Counted from the first letter of the stretch, positions 13,101 to 28,100 are shown. The stretch: 64,000 bases of DNA from Apostichopus japonicus (GCF_037975245.1 NC_092576.1:24763611-24827610), one strand, 5' to 3'. Numbers and translations are program-made. The notes: generated by a model not told the origin, from the sequence alone.

Positions 13101-16100
13101 CAAAATTGTGTTAAAGTTCGAGGAGTGTTTAGCTCTCAAGGAGTTTAAGCTCAGTGGTTAATGCCAGTGCCTTTCAATCATAAGGTCCCCGGTTCGAGTC
13201 ACTCCCAGACTAATGTATGTTGTCCAGTTACAGAGTTGTTGACAAGTAACAATTCATAATTATGGACCTTAAATATGATTGTAAGAGACTGACTTCGGTC
13301 GGCTTGTGGCTTTGATAAGCCAATGAGGCTTCTTCGCGAGTTCCTGCTTGCAGGAGGATCTAAAATACATACATACATACAAGTTGTTACATCCTGCCAG
13401 TAAAAAATAACAAATCATGATTGGAAATGTAGGTTTACCTGTACTCATAATATTTAATTTACTAAATTTTTGCAACAGGAACAATGGAGTATTAAAGATA
13501 TAAAGATTAAAGCTTCAAAAAAGGTACTGAAAAAAATAGTAGAAAAATTTATGGGACACAGCATGCTCTGTTCAAGGTGCTAATGCTGAGCAGTTTATCG
13601 ATTATTATCACATCTAGACCTCTTAATTGGTTTAATTAATCAGATGCGTCAAGGAAATTGACGACTGGAGACGGATCTACAAACCAAGAGGGCAGCGTTA
13701 CCATGCAGCTCATGTATACCAACTGATAGCAATATATTTACTGTAGTGAAATGTACAGTAGCTGAAGATAGCATGTAATAAGAAGCAGTAATAATAATAC
13801 CGTGAGAAGTCCAAGAGTAATAAAAAAGCCATCATTAATTACCTAGATGCATGATATGGTTCCCTACTGTTTCTATGATGAACAGATGGCAAACATTGAT
13901 AATGTTTGCTCAAGATGCGGTGACATCTTGCTGGGCAGCATGTTGTGTAATTTCGAAAGGGGAGATGTTCACAATACTCGATACTTTGTGAATAATACAT
14001 TGTGAGCTCAAAAGCTGAGTATTTTAATAAGTCAGTAGTGAAGTTTGTTGTACATACATATATATGAGATGATGAGTGCAATGATTTAGAGATAAAGCAA
14101 ACCACAAATGGAACGAGATCAGATTATGTTCAATATTATAGAAACTTTGCTGCTTTAGGACTGGAGGTTTTTTTACACCTTGCATGTATTATTAAAGCTT
14201 CTTAACACAGTCTTTAACGTTTCGCATGTTGTGAGTGTTCTTTGTATAACACGTGTCCATTCAAAACATATCTTTATACATCTGTGAGTAGAACTAATAT
14301 GTTGGTTGATTGTACCCTGGTTGAGTATTCAGCAGCCATTGTATAATAATTTAGAAACCTATTGTATGTTCAATGAATACTGTTTCCATGGTAACTCCAT
14401 AGAAGTATTACCCTCATCAGACTGTCTAAAGAACAAACTGTTAGACAAATTCAAGATAATGTAGCTATAACCAGAGGTTTCCAAAAAAGCAAAGTGTAGG
14501 TGATGAAAACTGAGAGATGATTCAGAACTCGATCACACAATGTTCACTGCATGAACATGAACGAGAGAAGTTAGAAAGGTACAAGATACATTTACAGGAT
14601 GACAAAGTGAACAGCACTGATCAATCTAGTCATCACTCTAGTAGTCACTCTAGTAGTCACTCTAGTAGTCACACTAATGGTCACTCTAGTAGTCACTCTA
14701 ATGGTCACTCTAGTAGTCACTCCAATGGTCACTCTAAATGGCCACTCTAAGTGGTCATTCTATAATCACTCTAGTAGTCACTCTTGTAGTCACTCTTGTC
14801 ATTACTCTAGTAGTTACTCCAATGGTCACTCTAAATGGTCATTCTATAATCATTCTAGTAGTCACTCTTGTAGTCACTCTTGTCATTACTCTAGTAGTTA
14901 CTCCAATGGTCACTCTAAATGGTCATTCTATAATCACTCTAGTAGTCACTCCAATGGTCACTCTAAATGGTCACTCTAAATGGTCACTCTAAATGGTCAA
15001 TCCAAATGGTCATTCTATAATCACTCTAGTAGTCACTCTAAATGGTCACTCTAAATGGTCATTCTATAATGACTCTAGTAGTCACTCTTGGCCTGTCACT
15101 CTTGTCATTATTCTAGTAGTCACTCCAATGGTCACTCTAAATGGTCACTCTAAGTGGTCATTCTATCATCACTCTAGTAGTCACTCTAATGGTCACTCTA
15201 AATGGTCATTCTAAATGGTCACTTTAAATGGTCACTCTAGTAGTCACTATAGTATCACTAATGGTCACTCTGATAGTCACTCTAGTAGTCACTATAGTAT
15301 CACTAATGGTCACTCTAATAGTCACTCTAGTAGTCACTCTAGTCATCACTCTAGTCATCACTCCAGTAGTCACTCTAGTCATCACTCTAGTCATCACTCT
15401 AGTCATCACTCTAGTCATCACTCCAGTAGTCACTCTAGTCATCACTCTAGTCATCACTCTAGTCATCACTCTAGTCATCACTCCAGTAGTCACTCTAGTC
15501 ATCACTCTAGTCATCACTCTAGTCATCACTCTAGTCATCACTCCAGTAGTCACTCTAGTAGTTACTCTTGTCATCACTCTATTATTCACTTTAGTAGTCA
15601 TCACTCTAGTCATCACTCTAGTAGTCACTCTAGTCATCACTCTGGTTGTCACTCTAGTCATCACTCTAGTCATCCCTATATTAGTCACCCTAGTCATCAC
15701 TCTAGTATTCACTATTGTCAACACTCTAGTCATCCCTATAGAAGTCATCACTCTAGTATTCACTCTAATAATCACCCTAGTAGTCACTCTAGTCATCACT
15801 ATAGTAGTCACTCTTATCATCACTCTAGAGTCAGTCTTGTCATCACTCTAGTAGTCACTTTTATGTTCACTCTAGTAGTCACTCTAGTAGTCACTCTAAT
15901 GGTCACTATAGTCAACCTACTGTATGGTTACTAATCCTCAAGAGTCTGTGCTTGTCCAAGTTTGAAATTACTTAAGAGAATTACATTATGTCAAATTAAA
16001 TCTATTTATTATTACCTGCATGCAATATTTCAATAGCTGTACAAGTAACTTCTTTTCAGTAAGACTAACTCAATTACATACTTTCTGTCAAATGCTGGTG

Positions 16101-19100
16101 CTTGAATCAGGGTTAGGGTTCATGCATGCATATGGATGAATTGTCAGCAAATTGAGCTTAAATTATTATCTCAGCACTGTGAGTATTCAGTGAGTCACTA
16201 CTGTACTGGTAACTAAATATCGAGAGCAACAACCCTTATTTATAGGTGAGTGTCCACAGAAGATTGATAATGGATGATTGGATACAACAATTAACATAAT
16301 AAAAAACACTAATTCAATATATTATCAGTTATTGCTTATTAAGTTATTCATGAATGAGGATGGACTGCATAGTTTATGACCTAGAACAGAACAGAAGACA
16401 GATATAGGTAAGACTTTTGGTGGCTTAAAATGGCAAAACAACAAAATAATTATGACTATTATAAAATTGTGCTAGATTCCATTCCTGGATGGTCTATTTG
16501 TGATGTATACAAAACATTGCTCATAAAATTGGTAGAGTTTTACAAAATAATGGATGAAACTTAACAATTTGAAGGGTCTATAAAACAGCTCCTATCCTCA
16601 ACAGCTTTGAAAGGGAATTTAAGACTTACCCTGTCCTCAAGAGCATGTTCTTGGCTCTAAACGCCACTGAACAGTGTTTGACTTTGGATATTAGGTGCTC
16701 TTCGATTAATCGCAAATGATGTTTGACTTGAAGAAACTGAGCAGACTATCTCAAACCTATCTCAAAGTCAATCGGTCTACCACGGTCGAATGACAAGTAG
16801 TCATAATCTGGACTCATGGTTTCCTATTTTGATGGTTTTTAACATATCAACACGTAAGTGTATGGTCACATGATGTAAGCCAATCCTGTTTTATATTTTG
16901 GGTCATATTTAATGCCACTGCTGAAGTTAAAATGTCGGATTTAAAGAGGCCAGGACACGAAAAATCCAACTCATCGAGAGTAACTTCCTCTGAATCTATG
17001 AGAAAATCTATGTTCAAAACTATCCTCAACACCTTGAAAACCTCAAGGACTAATTAGTAATTAACGTTTTAATATTCGCATCCGAAAATAGATATCTGAG
17101 AATGCGATTTCACAACAAGACAATGATGACGTCATGTTAGGAACACACGTGCAAAGCTCAGGCATGTATCGGATGCGCGACGATCATACCGTTCCATATA
17201 CAGTACACGCACATTTACACTGAGAGAACAACCACTGTATTACGCTATATCGTTAGAAATTTCAAGTTTGTTTTACAACTGTTGTAAACTATCCGAGAGA
17301 AATGCCGGTCCGTTGTGTTGTTGGGGCTGCATAAATATCATTACCCATGCAATTAGCCTTCATCCATGGCTGAAGGACGAAAAAAAACACGGCGATTATG
17401 ACCAAGTTAGTGCACAACACCAGCGCCGATTTCACTGGGCCTAGCCAGTATGCAGCTCCGAATGAAGCGAACACTTCACGGAAGCATACTACGATCCCTC
17501 CTTTTTGTTATGAAATAAAACAAATGGACTTTAACGGTTCGACATAAAAGAGTCATTCTTCTGTCAAGTAATCCACAAAAAACTACTCTGAAGACCAGAT
17601 CGGGGAACAGGAAACCTCCAATGGGGCAAGTGGCGATCCTTAGGAGGTAGCGCGCCGAGCACTAGTAGTACTATAGTATTAGCGTTACTACACTGAAGTC
17701 GCAATAGACGAAGAGATTTTACTGTATCATCTAAATTAACACCCCCTTCATTGCTCTATTGTATACTAATAAGCTATGAGGTTAGCTTCAAAAGCGATGG
17801 GTTACATCTTCTTGTGAACAAATCTCAGTGCCCCAATTTATTTCTGGAATATGCTGGATCAGTTAATTATAGCAATAATTTCTTATTCCTATTCCAGGAA
17901 AACCATTTATTATGTTGTGGAGGGAGTGGGGGTAATGGGGATGGGTCAAAATAGGTAGGTAAAAAGATTTTATTCCAAAGGTTGTTTAATTAAATCTCAA
18001 AGCGATTTATTTTAAAGTCACAGAGCCAAAAATTCACACAACATAGTTCAAGTGTTAAATCATTGAACAAAATTTATTCAATATCAGTTCTAGACAGTCA
18101 TTCTGGACAATCTGAACTAACATTAACAACAATCATTGTATTATATGACATAAAAGTAAAACTGTACTTTCCATAAACATTATCATTCTTAAATTACACT
18201 AATGTAATTTGTGACATCAAAGGAGGTTAAAAGAAAACAACTTACATGAATTTTTTGCTTTAAGCCTACAAAGCAGTTGCATGTCCATCGCTATCAATCG
18301 TTGTTGTGACAAATTAATTAGAATAATCCAGAAGCAAATACAATACAGGGTTATTTAAACCAAGAAACACTGCACGACGCAACTCACATGCAAAAATGTT
18401 ACCCACGCACGACGACACGTACAACACTGATGGGCAATGTGAAACACAGCATCACACGCATTAAAACAATCGAAGACCATTAACAGGGTGTACTGCTGAG
18501 TTTTTGAAGAAAGACTACAAAACGAACCAACTGCTGCTGAAGAAACAGTCTAAACATTCAAGAGTTCTGCTGCCTCCATTGGTCTTTATTATGACTTTTC
18601 TGGCAATATCATTGGTGATATGGATATTTTGGCTTCCAGATTAAAGGTACGAATCAAACGAGGTAAATGCCCCTAAAAAGGTCAATGCCCGTTCCCTTAT
18701 GCACATTTTATATGACATCACGGTCACGCCAATACTTGTGTCCAAATGCTTCAAAACATGCCTTTTCTTTTATTGTTGATGTTGGGTCTGGAAAATAACC
18801 TTTTCATCCTGAATTAAAAGTCTTGAATTTCAATATATCAACACTGAGGGAACCCTGACGGATTGATAATCCAACACAATCGTAGTTTAGAAAGGCTCCC
18901 TATACAATGAGTTTTCTCCTGGCAACTTGAATCCAGTGTAATGACCATTGGCTGGAAAATCACTTCTGATCCTTTGGACTGCACATGATGGTAGCACAAC
19001 CCTGACGTGTCTTGCTAGGAACCCCAAGTATCATTGAACCTGTTGACCGTAGGCTATGTATCTGTACTGCCTGGGAAAAAATTTATGAAAGTTCAAAATG

Positions 19101-22100
19101 TATCAATGTTGGCCATGATGTCCACAATAACAAGCAGGCACACAATGTACAGTTATGGTTACATTTGTTGTGATTTTACACCTTCCATGTATCATGAAAC
19201 ATTCTTTTGTTTCAGAAAATTGATTTGCAAAACTCCAGGCCAAAGTACTAGCCAAGTAATAATGAGTATGAAATAACACATATGCCTACCTAGCATGGCT
19301 GCATAATGCAACTTACATCCCCGAGCCAAACTTTCAGTATGCAACCAACCCTACTAGTACTACACACTCTACATATGGGTTGTAAGTTACCGTAACACAA
19401 CGCACAATACGGTTTAGGGTGTTCCGCGAATTCCAACAACACATGCACAAAATGGACTGGATTTTGTTTTTAAATGCTTCGTTAATAAATTCTTACCACG
19501 TTGTATGTTCCTTGCAATGGTTTCGAACGGATTTCTTCTTCGATATGTTGTGGAGCTTCAATTTCGGCTCGTTTAACAGGCTCGAACTGATACGGTTCTA
19601 ACACCTCCGCTCCACCCTCAGCGTTCGGTTCAATATTGGAATGATCATCGCCTTCACTCTCTGCTTCGAATATGAGAAAGGGCACTCTAATTATAGCCCA
19701 ATTTCACTGCCTAGTGAAGAACCATTATCACTTTGAACTTCGGTTGCCGCATTTGGCTCTGGATCCGCCATTTCACAGGAAATTTTGATTTGATATCGCA
19801 CTTGTGATCGGTGTTTTGTTTAGTAACTACTAGTGGTATGTGTACTTGTCTACTGTGTACGTGAATGGTACCGTAGCAGCGACAACAAATATGTGTTCAA
19901 AACGTGACGTCACATGACGTCATGCGAATCGGAAAATTTTCGAGTAAACAAAGTTTCAAACGCCGAAAAGGGTAAATTCATTCTCAATTTTCGACTTGAA
20001 AAATCAAGTTTTAAACTGGCAGATTGGTTGATACATGTTTTAGAGAACATTCTTTGATGGATCCCAAAAATATAGGACTTTGAAATTTTCGTGTCATGGC
20101 CACTTTAAGCAGTATCATTTTGATAGGAAGGGTGAACACAGCAAAAGTTTGAAAATTAATTCAACTCTGATGCTGAATATTTTCTTGCTAAGGAAGTTAT
20201 GGTGACTTAAGTTTAAAGTAACACTTATTGAGCATTTTCCTCAGCATATAGAATGCAGCCACTTCTACAAAAGTGACATACCTCTCTGCTCTCTTGGAGG
20301 GGGCAATCTACTGTTAGCAGTAGCATCGTTATGAACTAATTATCTGTTTCTGTCTAGCAGTCACAAACTCATCTCTAGGAGGTTTCTATTTCAGGTGTTA
20401 CCTGCAAATAGTAACTTTATTCATGCATTGAGTTTAAATCATGTAGACTTAAACCAGAAGGTTCAGACTATATGCTTTCAGACTCCAAAGGTTGTCTTTT
20501 CCCTCTGTTTTCCACCCGTTTTTTTCTTTTAATTTGTAAACTGTTTAGGTGGGATCCTCCGGTGAAATGTATCAATATATATGTCAATAAATGTTATAGA
20601 TGTAACATCATGAATGAGAGAAGTGTTGAAATATTTCTGTGTTTTGAAGATCAATAGTATTGTATATATGTATGTCTGAGTATGTTTATATACTACAGGT
20701 TGTGTCCGAATATGCCTAAGTAGTCATTTGTTAATACAGAGCATTCAATGCCTATTAAGTTATTTGTGAATATATGCATCTGACAATTGTTTCACTCCTA
20801 TTAATAGATCATGCATCATTTGTACACTCCTGTTTGAAATTGAAAACACTGGAATAAATATTCTGTCTCCAGTTAGAATCATTGATATTGGTAACATTCA
20901 AATGTTTATTGTATACATATAATTCTTACCTATCAAACTGCATGAGAAGAATCACACTTTGACAACAATTTTAGAACAGCCAGTGTTTGATTGGTCTTTG
21001 TACCATGACAATACTTCAAATCTTTGATTTATGCAATAATTAAGCAAATTTATTGCTTATTGTTTAACACTAGGTACGGATGTGCACTGATGCATTCATT
21101 ATTTGGTATGGTATAGCAAGATTCCTGTTGAACTTGTACAAGCTAAGGTGACTTTCAGAGAAGTCATTTATGGAACATTTATACACCTGATACAGTGCAC
21201 GTCATGGTTTGAGTCTCTCCTTACAATGGATGTATGGAGCAGGTTCACTGGTATCCAGGGAATAATGTCCCTGGTTGTATGTCCCCATAATAATGTCCTC
21301 ATAAGCTTCCTGGTTCGAGTCACTCCAAGATCAATGTATGTCGTCCAGTTACAGAGTTGTTGACAATTCAATTCATAATCATGGACGTTAAATATGAATG
21401 TAAGAGACTGACTTGGGTCAGCTTGCGGCTTTGGTAAGCCAATGAGGCTTCTTCGCGAGTTCTTGCTTGCAGGAGGATAAAAAATACATCCATATAAACA
21501 AGTAGCTGTATTGCATCACAAAATCGATAAATTGCTACACAAGTGCAAAGATGTTTAACAGTATTTGTACACAGAAATGTAGTGTTTTTTTCTGAGAGTC
21601 TCCAAAACTTGCCATACAAAACTTGAACACTAAATTGCTTTGGTTATGTGGGTCCAATATTTATAATAATGAATCCAGAGAAATCCGACTACGTTCGGCC
21701 AGCGGCCATGATGTAATTCCACAGTGAGGAACGCCAAAAGTGACTTTAATACATAACACCCTGGTATCAACTTTTTTCTCTCTTTTATTTGGGGTTGTAG
21801 ATGTTCTGAAGACTGCAGCTGTGTCCAACGTGCCTGGCTGGCTCTGTTGAAGAATTGTTCCGCAACAAAGCAAGTAAGTGTGATAGTAGTAAAACCAATG
21901 CGACCTTCCTGAAACTATCACAGGACTGTCACGAGTGTTTCTAATATTTCTGTTGTTCAATACTTGGCCTTGAGTCAAAACAAAGGTATAAAGTCAATTT
22001 CATGTGGCTATCAGTTTCTTAAAGGCATTGAAGACTCGCCCCAAACCGTGTGCAGCCATCTGAAAAAGTTAACTTTCCATTGCTTGCAAGTGACGTTTTG

Positions 22101-25100
22101 TTCGTGTCGCTACAAAATGCAGACAGTAATGATACATGATACAGTACATTGTTATCTTTAGCTGGACCTGAGATGTCCATCGCTGTATCGTTTGTATACT
22201 GTGCTGTGGGTATTGACCGCATCTGTATGTACTGACTGTACACTAGTGTCTAATTTCCGACCGTAGCAAGCTGTGTGTGTATTTTCTGGGATCAATGGTG
22301 GCATTTAACACTTCTGTTACACCTCATTCAAAACTAGGTAAAATTACCTGCATTAGACGTTTCTTTTTGCGCGAGTCATCACACCCTTTAAGGCAGGGAT
22401 AAGTAGATTGGGCTCAAGATGCATAGCTCTTGGTAATGACATTATGTTTAACCTGATGATAATATTTGTTAAACTTATCCCTTTCTGTTGTTTTCTAATG
22501 GTTATTTGAGACAGACTTTTCTCTAAAGCCTTGTTCCACTCTGAGAATGCAAAGGGGAGCTGATACCTGCAGGACTGCATTTTCAACTTTGTATTGTGAA
22601 TGCTCAGGATTAGACACCTCAATTGTGATCTCCCTCATGGAGATGATCCTGCCTTCAAAAGGGCAATTTAAGATTGAATACTATTGGGATTACAGGACCC
22701 AGCATCTCAGATTGTAGTGTGAATACTATTGGGATTACAGGGCCCAGCATCTCAGATTGTAGTTTGTATACTATTGGGATTACAGGACCCAGCATCTCAA
22801 ATTGTAGTTTGAATACTATTGGGATTACAGGATCCAACATCCCAGATTGTAGTGTTTATACCATTGTGATTACAGGCCCAGCATATCAGATTGTAGTTTG
22901 AATAATATTGTGATTACAGGCCCCAGCATCTCAGATTGCAGTGTGAATACTATTGGGATTACAGGACCCAGCATCTCAGATTGTGGTGTGAATACTATTG
23001 GGAACACAGGACCCAGCCTCTCAGATTGTAGTGTGAATACTATTGGGATTTCAGGACCCAGCATCTCAGATTGTAGTGTGAATACTATTGGGATTACAGG
23101 ACCCAGCATCTCATATTGTAGTTTGTGTACTATTGGGATTACAGGACCCAGCATCTCAAATTGTAGTTTGAATACTATTGGGATTACAGGACCCAACATC
23201 TCAGATTGTAGTTTGTATACTATTGGGATTACAGGACCCAGCATCTCAAATTGTAGTTTGAATACTATTGGGATTATAGGATCCAACATCCCAGATTGTA
23301 GTGTTTATACCATTGTGATTACAGGCCCAGCATATCAGATTGTAGTTTGAATAATATTGGGATTACAAGTCCCAGCATCTCAGATTGCAGTGTGAATACT
23401 ATTGGGATTACCAGACCCAGCATCTCAAACTGTGGTGTGAATACTATTGGGAATACAGGACCCAGCTTCTCAGATTGTAGTTTGAACACTATTGGGATTA
23501 CAGGACCCAGCATATCAGATTGCAGTGTGAATACTATTGGGATTACAGGACCCAACATCTCAGATTGTAGTTTGAATACTATTGGGATTACAGGACCCAT
23601 CATCTCAGTTTGCAGTGTTAATACTTTTGGGATTATAGGACCCAGCCTCTCAGATTGTAGTGTGAATACTATTGGGATTTCAGGACCCAGCATCTCAGAT
23701 TGTAGTTTAAATTCTATTGGGATTACAGGACTCAGCCTCTGAGATTGTAGTGTGAATACTATTGGGATTTCAAGACTCAGGGTCACAGATTGCAGTGTGA
23801 ATGCTATTGGGATTACAGGACCCAGCGTCTCATGTTGTAGTGTGAATTCTATTGGGATTACAGGACCCAGCATATCAGATTGCAGTGTGAATACTATTGA
23901 GATTACAGGACACAGCATCTCAGAGTGCAGTTTGAATACTACTTGGGATTACAGGGCCCAGCATCTCCAGTAACTTGTCCTTCACTTCCTCATAAGTACT
24001 TCAGCATAAGTACTACAACTACCTATGTGATATGTAAACAATCATTGTGACATTTTCCCGCTTTTATGCTTGTTCGTCAGACATCGATCTTTCACTAGTT
24101 CTCGAGTGTGAACCGGTTCAGGTCTGCTTTATTACCTCCCTAAGGCAAAACAAGATTCTGATCCCCTCTGCATTCTCCAATGTGGACAAGGCCTGCGGCC
24201 ATCTTCCTCTTCCAGATTTAGTTCTGTTGGAGTCAAGTTTCAGTGTACTAGGAGATATATTTGCCAGACCGAATCCAGCTACTTACGAGATAATCCGCTC
24301 AAAACATCACCCACTCGTGGTACAATGTTTTACATTGAACATCGGATTGCTTTTGCACATGATAACGGTTAATACTCATGCCTATGAAGTTTGTTAATAT
24401 CCACCATCTGTGGGTGATATTTTACAGATTACAGCATAAGAATAATACAAAGAAATAAATGTATGTTGCCATGACAACAGTGCTCTGGAAATTATGTCGA
24501 TTCTTTAGAATTAGGATATAATGCTCCCATAATTTTTTTTAATATTTTTTTTAAGTACAAGCTATTTCAAATGACTCTGTGAAATGATTCGGTCTATTTT
24601 CATGATCAAGCTAAGTCTTAATTTGGTCGAGTATTGTGCGATTACTTAGAGCAAGCAATGGATTGATTGAACTAGACAAATGAAAAGGAGTGCTGAGTGT
24701 CTGATTGTTAATATTCAGAGAGAGTGTACATACACAGTGTTACTGAAGATGGCTGGCCTACTTCTAATTCTAATTCTAATTCTAATTAATCCTTTATCCC
24801 AGATGGTCTTCCTTAATTAACTTATATGTCAGTTAAGAGAACTGCAAGATATGGTTACCACACATCTGCTGCTGCTGATGATGAAAACCCAACACTATGT
24901 GGTAACCTAACAAGCTGATTCAATACATATAGGCTAATAACTTTCAGCATGAGTGTGGTGCAGATGAACTGAGAAGTACGTAAATTGGGCGCCAAAAAAA
25001 AAACAAAGGTTCTCTGTTAATATCAGTGTCTGAAAATAAAACAAAGGTTCTCTATTAATATCAGTGTCTGAGAATAAAACACAGGTTCTCTGTTAATACC

Positions 25101-28100
25101 AGCGACTGAGAATAAAACAAAGGTACAGTACTTTGTTATTACCAGTGACTGAGAATAAAACAAAAGGTTCTCCATTAATACCAGTGACTGAGAATAAAAC
25201 AAAGGGTCTTTGTTAATATCAGTGACTGAGAATAAAACAAAGGTTCTCTATTAATATCAGTGACTGATAATAAAACAAAGGTACTCTGTTTATATCAGTG
25301 ACTGAGAATAAAACAAAGGTTCTCTGTTTATATCAGAGACTGAAAATAAAACAAAGGTTCTCTATTAATATCAGTGACTGAGAATACAACACAGGTTCTC
25401 TATTAATATCAGTGACTGATAATAAAACAAAGGTACTCTGTTTATATCAGTGACTGAGAATAAAACAAAGGTTCTCTGTTTATATCAGAGACTGAAAATA
25501 AAACAAAGGTTCTCTGTTTATATCAGAGACTGAAAATAAAACAAAGGTTCTCTATTAATATCAGTGACTGAGAATAAAACAAAGGTTCTCTATTAATATC
25601 AGTGACTGATAATAAAACAAAGGTACTCTGTTTATATCAGTGACTGAGAATAAAACAAAGGTTCTCTGTTTATATCAGTGACTGAGAATAAAACAAAGGT
25701 TCTCTGTTTATATCAGAGACTGAAAATAAAACAAAGGTTCTCTGTTATTATCAGTGACTGAGAATAAAACAAAGGTTCTCTATTAATATCAGTGACTGAT
25801 AATAAAACAAAGGTACTCTGTTTATATCAGAGACTGAAAATAAAACAAAGGTTCTCTGTTGATGTCAGTGACTGAGAATAAAACAAAGGTTCTCTGTTAA
25901 TACCAGTGACTGAGAATAAAACAAAGGTTCTCTGTTAATACCAGTGACTGAGAATAAAACAAAGGTTTTCTGTTAATACCAGTGACTGAGAATAAAACAA
26001 AGGTTCTCTGTTAATACCAGTGACTGAGAATAAAACAAAGGTTCTCTGTTATTATCAGTGAAAGAGAATAAAACAAAGGTTCTCTGTTTATACCAGTGAC
26101 TGAGAATAAAACAAAGGTTCTCTGTTTATACCAGTGACTGAGAATAAAACAAAGGGTCTCTGTTAATACCAGTGTCTGAGAATAAAACAAAGGTTCTCTG
26201 TTAATATCAGTGACAAGTTTAAATTTTGTCTTTTCTATTTATAAATTCCTTGAAATTTCTACTTGGAAAGAAACTGAATTATTAATGTTTTCTGTTTAAC
26301 ATGCAACCATAACAGTGTTGTGCAACAATTATAATCATTTGTTTAGCCTATCTGGGAGGTGTTACTTTAATTTGTAATACACCTTAACCATGTGGTTTGT
26401 TTTGTACTCTTGTACTTCTTAAAAATGTTTTAAATTTGTTTCCCCTTCAGCCATGATTACTAAGGCTAAGAGAATAAATATCTCAACTTCTTCTCTTACA
26501 GGAAACATTAGAGTTATCGAATGTTACGGAGAATAGCATTTCACCGCAATTGGAGGATATTGCTAAATATAGAAAGGACTTATTGACAGAAGTGATGTCT
26601 TACCATAATACATTCATTAAAGAACTAGAAGATGCAAGAAAACAGCTTAGCAAGGTAAGTCCTTCAGTCAATGTCAGGGACCTTAATGTACCTACCAATC
26701 ATCAAATTGCCCCCCTCCTCCCCTTAATGTACCTACTAATCATCAAATGCCCCCCTCTCCTCCCCTAATTGTACCTACAAATCATCAAATGTCCCCCTCT
26801 CCTCCCCCTAAATGTACCTACTAATCATCAAATGTCCCCTTCTCCTCCCCTAATTGTATCTACCAATCATCAAATGTCCCCCTCTCCTCCCCTAAATGTA
26901 CCTACTAATCATCAAATGTCCCCTTCTCCTCCCCTAATTGTATCTACCAATCATCAAATGTCCCCCTCTCCTCCCCTAATTGTACCTACCAATCATCAAA
27001 TGTTCCCCTCTCCTCCCCTAAATGTACCTACCAATCATCAAATGTCCCCCTCTCCTCCCCTAAATGTACCTACCAATCATCAAATGTCCCCCTCTCCTCC
27101 CCTTATTGTACCTACTGTACCAATCATCAAATGTTCCCCCCTCCTCCCCTAAATGTACCTACCAATCATCAAATGTCCCCCTCTCCTCCCCTAAATGTAC
27201 CTACCAATCATCACATGTCCCCCTCTCCTCCCCCCCCCCCTATTATCCTCAACTACAGTACTATTTGGTCATTTTTTTTGCCTTAATTCACATACAGTTT
27301 AAAATCTCTAACCTTGAATGGTTTTAATATATAGCAGAAAAATGTTATAATTCAACTTTAATAATGCAACACATAATTGCAATCCCAGCGTAATTAATGT
27401 CAGCAGTGTCTGTTATCCATTAGCTGTTCACTCTTCCGTGAGATATCATCTCAACGGTTGTCAGCAGGAGTGGTCCCTGTAGCCATCTGGCAGCAGAAGG
27501 GGGGCGGGGGGGGGAGGGGTCCTTGCAGCCATCAGAAGAGAAGGCCACCCTTGAGGAAATTTATTATTTCAGCCATGTACCATGACTCTTCATCAAGTGA
27601 AAACACTCATTTCTTTTCCGATCAGAATCTTCAGTCAGCTCACATGAAAAACTGCTCACAACCTTGCTTTTAATGTCAAATAAATGAATGCATTAATATC
27701 ACAGAGATTAAAAGAAAATGGAAAACAGCTCCGTGAACTTTAGCATTTTCCTGTTTATCGTCGGCAGTTTGATTTAAATTTTGATGGCTGTGTAAGTTTC
27801 TTGCCGTAGGAAGATATTTTGAGTACTGTGGTACTCTGCTGGCATCCTCTTTCAATTTATAAATATTGGAAGTTATATCTCTTACAACAGCTGATAGGTT
27901 GCTCATTTTATCATCACCGACTGGGAGGCAGACAATATATATTTAGTCGATGTCGGAGCAATTCTGTATAAGACGAAGGAGACATTATTTTTTACTAGCA
28001 CAAGGCAGTAGTGTGTTCCTGTGTTTGTGGCAGACCAGTGTGTAATACCAAGTCTATCAAAGTAGTCCCGAAGACTGTAAACTGGGCGATTTAGGGTGCT

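Larger units (their letters stand above)
16945..20104. mobile_element. 3.16-kb TTAA-flanked DNA transposon with decayed genes
   Basis: Flanked by TTAA on both sides (16941-16944, 20105-20108). The ends are imperfect ~20-bp inverted repeats: AGAGGCCAGGACACGAAAAA at the left against AGTGGCCATGACACGAAAAT from the right. Inside, coding remnants face inward from both ends: a THAP-like one on the + strand (from 17302) and a possible P2X7-C-like one on the minus strand (from 19771). No intact transposase is seen. TTAA target sites are used by piggyBac and Kolobok groups; which applies is not decided here. Confidence 0.7.

Noticed and set aside
13138-13210. tRNA-like A and B boxes suggesting a tRNA gene (also at 41918, 48842 and minus-strand copies)
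   Set aside because: No cloverleaf with paired acceptor stem is seen, and each head continues into the same SINE body and tail; these are SINE promoters.
15215-15934. 239-codon Ser/His-rich open frame as a gene
   Set aside because: It is produced by a repeat period divisible by three, and the opposite strand and other frame are open as well. No splice or start context.
24047-24397. 116-codon + strand frame as an exon
   Set aside because: No recognisable domain, no acceptor/donor in phase with the gene, and exons flanking this intron join without it.
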